A model generated the notes under the pieces. That model searched no databases and had not been told where the DNA came from. It saw only the letters and a list, made by a program, of their open reading frames with translations. From Allomuricauda sp. (GTDB lineage Bacteria; Bacteroidota; Bacteroidia; Flavobacteriales; Flavobacteriaceae): 64,000 nucleotides of DNA. Below are positions 15,765-23,600 of this stretch, piece after piece (the first letter of the stretch is position 1; each line of letters begins with the position of its first letter). The DNA is taken from assembly GCF_028280385.1 (NCBI RefSeq), contig NZ_JANQLX010000003.1:248001-312000 (forward strand), in the 5' to 3' direction. A program made the position numbers and the translations under genes.

Positions 15765-16430
15765 TTACTTTTTTGAATTTTCAGTAACCAGGGCAAGAAA
15801 CTCGTTTCGGTATTGGGAGCTCTCAAAAACACCACCATATTCCACAGTGGTAGTGGTGCTGTTTTTGTCCTTGATTCCACGCGAGGAAACGCAAAGATGT
15901 TCGGCATGTACCACTACGATCACATCTTCCGTGTTCAAGGTTTGCTGTAGGTCCTTCAAGATTTGAAGGCAAAGTCGTTCTTGAACCTGGGGGCGATGGG
16001 CATAGTAGTCCACCAACCTGTTTATCTTGGACAGCCCTACTACTTTCCCGTTGGGGATATACCCAATATGGGCTTTTCCGATTATCGGAAGAAAATGGTG
16101 CTCGCAGGAAGAATCTATGGTGATATCCTGTTCCACCAGCATTTTTTGGTAGCCATATTTGTTGTTGAAGGTAGATATTTTGGGCCTGTTTTTCGGATCT
16201 AGACCATAGAACAACTCCTTCACATACATTTTCGCAAATCTGTAGGGAGTGCCTGATAGACTATCATCAGTAAGGTCCAAACCAAGGGCTTCCATGATTT
16301 TTTGAAAATGATATTGGATGGTTTCAATCTTTTCATCATCGCTTTTATCGAATGCATCCGGACGCAATGGTGTTTCCAACGAAGTTGGAAGGTGTTGGTC
16401 ACCTATAAGTTCTATTTTATCAATATCCAT
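15765..16430 (-). CDS. folE: GTP cyclohydrolase I, copy 2
   Basis: Same reaction as the copy at 8737. It has SSCEHHFLPIIGKAHIGY and AEHLCVSSRG with the Zn ligands, and GLSKINRLVDYYAHRPQVQERL. Start at ATG 16430 (MDIDKIELIGDQ), since the track ORF adds a hydrophobic stretch that belongs to the gap. It lies 28 bases downstream of the MerC gene on the same strand, so it is probably cotranscribed with it from the promoter beside the Fur/Zur-type palindrome. The two copies are clear paralogues (both contain DSLxGTPxRxAKMY). Which is the housekeeping copy is not decidable; this one may be made under metal limitation. Confidence 0.95.
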   Translation of the reverse strand: MDIDKIELIGDQHLPTSLETPLRPDAFDKSDDEKIETIQYHFQKIMEALGLDLTDDSLSGTPYRFAKMYVKELFYGLDPKNRPKISTFNNKYGYQKMLVEQDITIDSSCEHHFLPIIGKAHIGYIPNGKVVGLSKINRLVDYYAHRPQVQERLCLQILKDLQQTLNTEDVIVVVHAEHLCVSSRGIKDKNSTTTTVEYGGVFESSQYRNEFLALVTENSKK

Positions 16431-16458
16431 TATGGTAGTTAGTAGGATTAAAAGTGTG

Positions 16459-16866
16459 TTACTCCTCTGTACTGCAGGCTTCTTGGCCACCTTTGCAGTA
16501 CTTTCGATTGTACAAATGGAAAAAAATGAGTCCTACGGTTGGGATATACACCGCTTCTTCCGCCAGGTGTACCCAAGAAATTTTTTCATTCAAGACCACA
16601 ATGGCCAAGAGCAACCAGCTTGCCCAAAGGGCATTGCCCACCCATTTTTTGGTGGTGGTCTTGTTGGTCCAAATAATTGCGAACAAGGAAATGGTAAGAA
16701 AGACCAAATCCAAAATCCCCCACCATTGTGGGCGAGATTCGCCCGCGGACATGACCCCGGCCTGCACAACAAAAAGCAAGGGAGTGGCCAAACAGTGAAT
16801 AAGGCAAAGAGCACTTGCAGTAGCTCCGATCACATCAGATTTTGATGTTATATCTGCGGATTTCAT
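16459..16866 (-). CDS. MerC domain membrane protein
   Basis: About 135 residues with four predicted membrane segments. GATASALCLIHCLATPLLFV contains the MerC Cys-x4-Cys-like CLIHC site; further segments are IWGILDLVFLTISLFAII-like, ALWASWLLLAIVVL and AVYIPTVGLIFFHLY. The C-terminus has another cysteine pair (YCKGGQEAC). Classical MerC carries mercuric ions, but flavobacterial MerC-domain proteins often lie with Fur/Zur genes, so a role in zinc or other metals is likely here. ATG 16866 is the family-like start. It is transcribed away from the ABC operon, with the palindrome between them. Confidence 0.85.
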   Translation of the reverse strand: MKSADITSKSDVIGATASALCLIHCLATPLLFVVQAGVMSAGESRPQWWGILDLVFLTISLFAIIWTNKTTTKKWVGNALWASWLLLAIVVLNEKISWVHLAEEAVYIPTVGLIFFHLYNRKYCKGGQEACSTEE

Positions 16867-16914
16867 AGTACACCTTTTTTTAAATATATCCCCATGAATT
16901 GGGGATAGGAGGGA

Positions 16915-16974
16915 CAAAAATAGTTTAAATATTTAAATGCAACTCTGTTGCATTTGTAATAATTTATATTTTTG
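16915..16974. promoter_or_regulatory. Divergent promoters with a Fur/Zur-type box
   Basis: A perfect inverted repeat AAATGCAAC-TCT-GTTGCATTT lies at 16935-16955. On its left the minus strand has TATTTTTG (16922-16915), on its right the plus strand has TATTTTTG (16967-16974). Both match the -7 consensus. The box sits in the -33 zone of both promoters, so one bound repressor could shut both the MerC-folE and the ABC-permease-Fur units. The likely repressor is the Fur-family protein at 19819. The plus -7 box leaves a very short leader before the TTG start at 16989. Confidence 0.75.
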
Positions 16975-16988
16975 CCAAAAACATTCCA

Positions 16989-17615
16989 TTGATCAAGACA
17001 GCCGCTCTAAAGTTTTCGTACGAAAATGAATCGGAATTTACTTTTCCGGACATCCAATTAAAATCGGGGGAGCATCTTTTGATTCTAGGACCATCAGGTG
17101 TTGGCAAAACAACCTTATTGCATTTGTTGGCTGGTCTTCTCCCTCCGGAAAGTGGTACCATAACAGTGGCTGGAACCACATTGCAATCCTTGTCGCGAAA
17201 AGCTTTGGATCATTTTAGGGGCGAACATATTGGATTGGTTTTTCAGCAATATCACTTTATCAGGTCCCTTAGCGTATATGAGAATCTGATTCTGCGCCAA
17301 AGCTATCCATCAAAATCACTGGATAAAAAGCGCATCAACGAGCTTGCTTCACGCTTGGGGCTCACCAACAACCTACATAAAAAGGTAATGCATCTCAGCC
17401 AAGGACAGCAACAGCGACTTTCCATTGCTTTGGGTTTGATACATAAGCCGGATGTCATCTTTGCAGATGAGCCCACATCCAATCTTGATGATTCAAACTG
17501 TTCTGCCGTCATTGAGTTGTTAAAGGAAGAAGCGGAAATCTGCCAAAGTAGTTTGGTGATCATCACCCACGACCATAGGATAAAGTCCCATTTTAAAAAT
17601 CAGTTGACGCTATGA
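16989..17615 (+). CDS. ABC transporter ATP-binding protein (LolD/MacB-like)
   Basis: 208 residues with Walker A GPSGVGKTT, Q-loop FQQYHF, signature LSQGQQQRLSIA, Walker B VIFADEP and switch ITHDH. Its size and motifs match ATPases that pair with FtsX-like permeases. The start is a TTG (MIKTAALKF); no ATG is available. The next gene overlaps by four bases (ATGA). It is first gene of the metal-responsive operon downstream of the Fur/Zur-type box. Confidence 0.92.
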   Translation: MIKTAALKFSYENESEFTFPDIQLKSGEHLLILGPSGVGKTTLLHLLAGLLPPESGTITVAGTTLQSLSRKALDHFRGEHIGLVFQQYHFIRSLSVYENLILRQSYPSKSLDKKRINELASRLGLTNNLHKKVMHLSQGQQQRLSIALGLIHKPDVIFADEPTSNLDDSNCSAVIELLKEEAEICQSSLVIITHDHRIKSHFKNQLTL

Positions 17616-18952
17616 GCCTGGCATTACTTGCATTCCGAAATATGGTGTCCAAACCGCTTAATCTTTTATTAAGTCTGTTGCTCCTGGTGTTGAGTGTTTC
17701 GCTGGTCACCTTTGTATTGCAATTGAGCAAGCAATTAAGTGGTCAGCTCGATAAAAATATTGCACCATTTGATATGGTGGTGGGAGCGAAAGGCAGTCCA
17801 TTGCAACTTGTATTGTCCTCTGTGTTACATGTGGATGTCCCCACTGGAAATATTCATATGGAGGAAACTGGCTTTTTGACCAAAAACCCTATGGTGGCAT
17901 CGGCTATCCCAGTTTCTTATGGCGATAATTATAAAGGGTATCGAATTTTGGGAACTACCCATGATTATCTGGATAGCTATGGGGCGTCTCTTTTGGAAGG
18001 GGAATTGTATTCCAAATCTTTTGAAGTAGTGGTAGGGAATACCATTGCCCAAAAATTGGGATTAAAACTGGGGGATACTTTTACAGGGGCGCATGGACTG
18101 GCAGCTTCTGGCGGGGAAGCCCATGACGATCATCCCTATGTGGTAACAGGACTTCTAAAACCCACTGGAACGGTGGTGGACAGGTTGTTGATCACAAATT
18201 TAGAAAGCATATGGGAGGCTCATGAACATGAAGAGGACCATAAGGAAGATCACGATGGGGAACCTACCGATGAGGAACATCACGCCGAAGATCATGATGA
18301 AGAACATGATCATGATGACCATAAGGGAGATCACCATCACGATGAGGAACACGATCATGATGAGGAACACGAGCACGGAGGTCATGACGAAGAACACCAC
18401 CATGAAGAGCGGGAAGTCACCTCGTTTTTGGTGAAGTTCAAAAACCCCTTGGCCATGGTACAGCTGCCCCGATTTATAAATGAAAATACAAACATGCAGG
18501 CTGCTCTGCCGGGTTTTGAGGTACAACGCCTTTTAGGGTTGTTGGGGTCTGGGATTAAGACCGTGAACGGAATAGCATTCGCCATTCTATTGGTTTCTGG
18601 ACTTAGTATTTTTATCAGTTTGGTAAAAACCATTCGGGAACGCAAGCAAGAATTGGCTTTGCTTCGGACCTATGGTCTTGGTACCGCACAGCTGTTGTGG
18701 TTGGTATTTTTGGAGGCATTGTTTTTGACCCTAGGGGGATTTTTTCTTGGTTGGATATTGGGGCGAGTGGGCATTTGGGTCGCATCTTATTTTACCAAAG
18801 CTTCCTACGGACACAAACTCATCCTATCCGGATTTGATTCCACGGAATTGGCTCTATTGTGTGTGGCTTTGGTAATTAGTCTAGTAGCAACTTTGCTGGC
18901 TTCAAAATCTATTTTTAACTTGAACATCTCAAAAACACTTTCGGATGCGTAA
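17612..18952 (+). CDS. FtsX-like ABC permease with a His/Asp-rich extracytoplasmic loop
   Basis: 446 residues. An N-terminal membrane helix (LNLLLSLLLLVLSVSLVTFVL) is followed by a large periplasmic MacB-like domain and three C-terminal helices (IAFAILLVSGLSIFISLV, LLWLVFLEALFLTLGGFFLGWIL, LALLCVALVISLVATLLA). Between about residues 203 and 270 the periplasmic part holds a run of His, Asp and Glu (EEHHAEDHDEEHDHDDHKGD and more), a plausible zinc sponge. With the ATPase, the CFFCG proteins and the Fur regulator, it resembles zinc-regulated ABC systems of the Zrg type described in Vibrio. Direction of transport is not shown by the sequence. Confidence 0.88.
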   Translation: MSLALLAFRNMVSKPLNLLLSLLLLVLSVSLVTFVLQLSKQLSGQLDKNIAPFDMVVGAKGSPLQLVLSSVLHVDVPTGNIHMEETGFLTKNPMVASAIPVSYGDNYKGYRILGTTHDYLDSYGASLLEGELYSKSFEVVVGNTIAQKLGLKLGDTFTGAHGLAASGGEAHDDHPYVVTGLLKPTGTVVDRLLITNLESIWEAHEHEEDHKEDHDGEPTDEEHHAEDHDEEHDHDDHKGDHHHDEEHDHDEEHEHGGHDEEHHHEEREVTSFLVKFKNPLAMVQLPRFINENTNMQAALPGFEVQRLLGLLGSGIKTVNGIAFAILLVSGLSIFISLVKTIRERKQELALLRTYGLGTAQLLWLVFLEALFLTLGGFFLGWILGRVGIWVASYFTKASYGHKLILSGFDSTELALLCVALVISLVATLLASKSIFNLNISKTLSDA

Positions 18953-19385
18953 TTTTATTGTACTACCCTTGATTTTGACATTTATGGTCCAAGGATTATC
19001 TGCCCAGATAGAACTAACCTGGAAGGATTTTGCCGATGTGAATTTTGAACCAAAATACAATGCCACTTACGATGTGAATTTTTTGATGCCGACTTTTGGA
19101 TCTACCATCAAATCTTTCCAGGGAAAGGAAGTCCAGATTAAGGGGTTCTTTCTGGATATAGCAGGAAACGGTGAGGTGTTTTTGGTGTCGGCAAACCCCA
19201 TGGCATCCTGTTTTTTTTGCGGGGCGGCAGGACCTGAAACCATAATTGAGGTCGATTTTAAGCAAAAGCCCCCCTTTAGAACAGACCAAATCATCATGGT
19301 CACAGGGGTGCTGGAACTTAATGCCGACAACGTAGATCGCTGCAATTACATTTTAAATGGGGCTACTGGCCAATTAATAAATTGA
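18945..19385 (+). CDS. Periplasmic CFFCG-motif protein, DUF3299-like, copy 1
   Basis: 146 residues with a signal peptide (FIVLPLILTFMVQGLSAQ). The centre GKEVQIKGFFLDIAGNGEVFLVSANPMASCFFCGAAGPETIIEV has a CxxC motif in an OB-like fold; the end reads LNADNVDRCNYIL. It overlaps the permease by eight bases. The same design is repeated in the next gene. Comparable small DUF3299 proteins accompany zinc-regulated ABC systems, so it may bind or deliver metal in the periplasm (inference). Confidence 0.75.
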   Translation: MRNFIVLPLILTFMVQGLSAQIELTWKDFADVNFEPKYNATYDVNFLMPTFGSTIKSFQGKEVQIKGFFLDIAGNGEVFLVSANPMASCFFCGAAGPETIIEVDFKQKPPFRTDQIIMVTGVLELNADNVDRCNYILNGATGQLIN

Positions 19386-19816
19386 AGACATTAAGTTTAC
19401 TGGTTGCGGTACTATTGGGAAGCTGGGGAATGGACGTGCATTCGCAGGAGCTATTACAATGGTCCGATCTCCAAAGTGGAATATCTTGGAAATCCAATGC
19501 GGATATACCTGTGTTCAGACAGGCCATTTTTGCTCCGGAACTTGTGGCTTTGGAAGGTGAAGAAGTACTGGTAACGGGATATTTTTTGGTTTTGGATGGA
19601 ACGCAATCCGTGTATCTATTATCCAAAAACCCGATGGCATCCTGTTTTTTTTGCGGGAACGGAGGTCCCGAAACCATTATGGAACTTGAATTTGCGGAAA
19701 AGCCCGCTTTCAAAATGGATGACTTACTTTCAGTAAGTGGTCTGCTTCGACTTAATGCTGATAACCCCAATCAATGTTACTACCGTTTGGAACAGGCGGA
19801 GGCAATAGCGCTATAA
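19382..19816 (+). CDS. Periplasmic CFFCG-motif protein, DUF3299-like, copy 2
   Basis: 144 residues, a tandem paralogue of the preceding gene. It has a signal peptide ending VHSQ, then VLVTGYFLVLDGTQSVYLLSKNPMASCFFCGNGGPETIMEL and LRLNADNPNQCYY. The stretch KNPMASCFFCG is nearly identical in both copies, and the rest is diverged. The start is a TTG overlapping the previous stop (TTGA). It ends two bases before the Fur-family start. Confidence 0.78.
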   Translation: MKTLSLLVAVLLGSWGMDVHSQELLQWSDLQSGISWKSNADIPVFRQAIFAPELVALEGEEVLVTGYFLVLDGTQSVYLLSKNPMASCFFCGNGGPETIMELEFAEKPAFKMDDLLSVSGLLRLNADNPNQCYYRLEQAEAIAL

Positions 19817-19818
19817 AA

Positions 19819-20247
19819 ATGTTGGAAAAGATAACAGTGGACATATTCAATGATAGCTCCCAAAATCTTCTTGAAAAAAAGGGACTCAAAAAAACCAAAT
19901 TGCGTTTGGAGCTCATTCAACATTTTAAGGAGGCAAAGCATGCACAGGCTTATAGCGATTTAAAACAAGCGTTGGTTAGCGATGTGGATAAATCCACGCT
20001 ATATCGCAATCTTTCCATTTTTGAGGAAGTAGGTCTGATCCACGGTATAAATGACCATACCGGGGTTACCAAATATGCACTCGGATCTGAACCTTCATCT
20101 GGTCATGGTCATGCCCATTTTGTATGTGAATGCTGTGAGACCGTTTATTGCATGAACGGTACCACCGAACTTCAATTTGAAATGCCCCATGGGTTTAAAC
20201 CCAAAAATGTGCAAACCATTATTAAGGGCATTTGTGCTAATTGTTAA
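19819..20247 (+). CDS. Fur family metal-responsive repressor (Zur-like)
   Basis: About 142 residues. A winged helix (KKTKLRLELIQHFKEAKHAQAYSDLKQAL, DKSTLYRNLSIFEEVGLIH) is followed by a dimerisation domain with a His cluster (SGHGHAHFVCECCETVYC) and a terminal CANC. The Cys pairs form the structural Zn site of Fur/Zur proteins. Start ATG 19819, two bases after the previous stop; the track ORF start upstream lies inside the preceding gene. It is last in the ABC-permease operon and probably binds the palindrome at 16935, which gives autoregulation. Zinc is the likeliest metal. Confidence 0.9.
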   Translation: MLEKITVDIFNDSSQNLLEKKGLKKTKLRLELIQHFKEAKHAQAYSDLKQALVSDVDKSTLYRNLSIFEEVGLIHGINDHTGVTKYALGSEPSSGHGHAHFVCECCETVYCMNGTTELQFEMPHGFKPKNVQTIIKGICANC

Positions 20248-20610
20248 AATTCGAGATTTCTACCGGTCCGGACCTGTATGGGATCCCCCTGAATTGAAAG
20301 GCAAAATTCAATTTATCCTTCCTTCTATTTCATAATCAAAAAAGGGTTATGGATCCTTTCTCGGGAGAGGATTTTGTAGAGAGCTAAAACTCTAGCATTC
20401 AGCTTATTTTAAAGCAATTTCAGAAGGGCTAAATCACATTTAGCACGTATAATCCTACAGGCGCTCCCAAGATTCTGTTAAAACACCCATCGAATATCCG
20501 ATGTTTCACAACAAATGATCGATGAAATACAACATATATTCCATTTAACCGATGCTAGTGGATATGTTTGAATATTCTTACAGGGTAAGAGCAACCTCAT
20601 TTTTTTGACT
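20248..20610. other. Leader region of the giant adhesin gene
   Basis: No gene. TATGTTTG at 20563-20570 matches the -7 consensus, about 40 bases before the ATG. Upstream, two related 21-base units start at 20501 and 20522 (both ATG....ACAACA, 13 of 21 bases shared), ending 28 bases before the -7 box. A weak hairpin (AATTGAA/TTCAATT near 20292) could end the Fur operon. Confidence 0.35.
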
Positions 20611-23600
20611 ATGAACAAACCCCTAACCCCCCAAAAAAAAGGAATTCTTCCGTTTTTTTTCCTGCTTTTGTTTGCCTCCATTCAATGGGGTTATTCCCAA
20701 AACTGTTCGGTCAATGCCGGGATTCCGGAAACCATATGTGAAAATGTTTCTAGCTATACACTTTCTGGGTCTACATCGGGTTTGGTTCAAAGTGGTCCAA
20801 CTTGGTCGCAGGTAGGGGGTCCTTCCGTGATCATTGTAGATGCTTCCAATCTAAATACCCAAGTTAATGGATTGGTAGGAGGTAATACCTATACCTTTCG
20901 CTTAAGCGCCGTCTGTACCGATGGCACTCCACAATTTCAAGATGTTGACATCACCGTACAGCCCATTACCCTATCAAACGCTGGGAGTGATATTGCATCA
21001 TGCCCGGACAACACAGGAACCATATCCACAAATGCCAATACTCCGCTCAACGCTGGGGAAACTGGAAGTTGGAGCATTGTAGGAGCCAATAATGCGGGAG
21101 TTACAATCAATTCTCCCAGCTCTCCCACAACAACTTTGACCTTGGCCGAGACCAACGCCGGGATTACCACCTTGCAATGGACGATTACCGGTCCGGAATA
21201 TGCCCCCGGGCAATCATGTGAATCCACTTCCACCATATCTGTGACCAATTATGGGGGAGAGTCCATTGTGGATGCAGGTGCCGATCAAAACCTGGACAAT
21301 TGCTATACCACCACGCAGACCACCAATATGGCGGCAAGCTTTGGCGGAAATAATATTAATGGGCAAGTAGGAACCTGGTCTTTTGTCAGCGGCCCCAACA
21401 CTCCGGTAATAGCGGATGTAAACAACAATAACTCTGGTGTATCCAATCTTATTGAAGGGGTCTATACATTCAGATGGTCAGTTAATGGGCCTTGTGCAAC
21501 AGGATCCGATACCATGACCATAACCGTGGCCGAGGCTACCCAGGAAATATCCACAGCCTCTATCCAAAATGATGATGTACGGTTTTGTGATGCAGGCATT
21601 ACTACCGTTACCTTGGTGGGTTCCCTGCCTCTTTTTACCAATGAAACAGCTACATGGACCCAGACCGGTGGCCCTGTGGCCGGGGTCAGTATTCTTAACC
21701 CAACCTCAAGTACTACCCAAATAACAGGTTTGGATGGGAGCAGTACTTATCAGTTCACTTATACCATTGAAAATGGAACGACGCTGTGTAGCGATTCAGC
21801 AACAGCTACCATTAACTATTCTACCGCTGCAGTGTCCATAGTGGCCAACGGCGGAAATGATATTCAGGCCACATGTGGTGTTACCAGTGTGGATATCCCA
21901 TTTGTTACCTCAGGAAATGGAACCAACACCTATAGCATTGTAAGTGGACCCAGCGGTTCTGCTTTAGTAAACCCAGGAACTTTTTCCAATACGGGAGGTT
22001 CTCCTCTTACCATTGATTTTGATGTGGAAGGAACTTATACTGTTTTGTTGAGGAGAGCCTTGAGCGGATCCATTCAAACAGGTTGTGATGTGGCCACCGA
22101 TGCCATTAATGTAACGGTTGCCCTAACCCCAACACCAGCCAATGCTGGGACGGACCAAACCTTGGCCTGTAATGTGACCAGCACGGACATCACTGGAAAT
22201 GCAGTGGCTGTTGGGAGTTCGCTTTGGTCTCAAATAAGTGGGCCAAACACGGCCACCATCGCCAGTCCATATGGTCAAACCACCAATGTTTCCAATCTTG
22301 TCCCTGGAACCTATGTTTTCCAGTATGCAATATCCGGTGGAAACTCATGTGCCCCATCTGAGGAGGACACAGTTCAAATAGTAGTGTCTTCGGACGCGGC
22401 TATAGTTACTACAGCCGGTCCTGACCAAAGCATCTGTTTTGGAGCACCCATTCAATTAAGCGGAAACGACCCTATATCAACCAATCTTGAAGGTGTTTGG
22501 ACAGTAAACACCGCTCCAATTGGGGCGACTATTGTTTTTGAAGATGAAAATGACCCCAATACTTTGGTTTCAGGCTTGGACAATCCCAACGAGACCTATG
22601 TTTTCAGGTGGACCATTTCCAATCCAAACGATGCTACCTGTCCTACCCCGGGTACGGATACAGTGACCATCACCACCAATGCTACTCAAGGGCCTACTCT
22701 GGCAGATGCCGGAAGTGATCAATGCCTGACCACCGGAACTTCTTCGGTAACCCTGGCTGGAAACCAACCTGCAGTGGATGAAATTGGAACATGGACCGCA
22801 GTTCCAGCAATTGGAATTGCCTTTGATGATGTGAATCAGTTCGATACGGATGCCACTATAACCGTTGAGCAGAGTTATGTCCTTACCTGGACTATCTCCA
22901 AAACAACTCCAGGGTGTCAATCAACCAGCGATGAAGTGGAAATAACTGTGGGGCCGGATGCCGTGGCAGATGCGGGTCCTGATCAGACGGAATGTCAGTC
23001 CGTATTTACCATGGATGCTTCAGCCTCGGTGGGAACCAGTGGATTTTGGACACAAATTTCAGGACCAGGGGGCTACCAAATTGATGATGCCGCCAGTCCA
23101 ACAGCACAATTGACTTTTGGTTTTTCAGGCCAATATGTATTTCAATGGACCGCCAATAACGGCAGTTGCTCTTCGGATACAGACCAAGTAACACTGAATG
23201 TAGGGATTCCACCCACAACTGCTGTGGTAACGAGCCCTACGGAAACCATTTGCTCTTCCACCACTATTACGTTGGATGGTAATCCATTTGATAGCAATAT
23301 AGAAACAGGTTACTGGACCCTTTTGTCCGGTGCTCCAAATACTCCCACTTTCTCTGATATCAATGACCCGAATGCCATGGTTTCAGGAATGGTTTCGGGA
23401 ACATACACCTTCCGCTGGACCATTGCAGGAGATAGCAATTGTCCCACTAGCTTTGCAGACAAGACGGTAGATGTGTATGTGCCGGCAAATGCCGGTGCTG
23501 ATATGGAACTATGTAATGTCCAAAACTTTCTTTTGGAAGCTACGTTTGGTTCCACGGGTACATGGACCCAGGTTTTTGGTCCAGGTGTTGGAGGTGCTCC

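Noticed and set aside
16318-16845. 175-codon plus ORF opposite folE copy 2 and MerC
   Set aside because: It crosses two well-supported genes and their gap on the other strand and has no recognisable domain.
18222-18434. Repetitive DNA in the permease gene taken as a possible simple repeat or array
   Set aside because: It is the coding sequence of the His/Asp-rich loop. Units are irregular and stay in frame.
20492-20554. GATG-ending repeats (GAATATCCGATG, AAATGATCGATG, ATTTAACCGATG) upstream of the giant adhesin
   Set aside because: Two are 21 bases apart, but the orientation relative to transcription is opposite to the other sites and the third is 30 bases away. Not counted as LytTR boxes.
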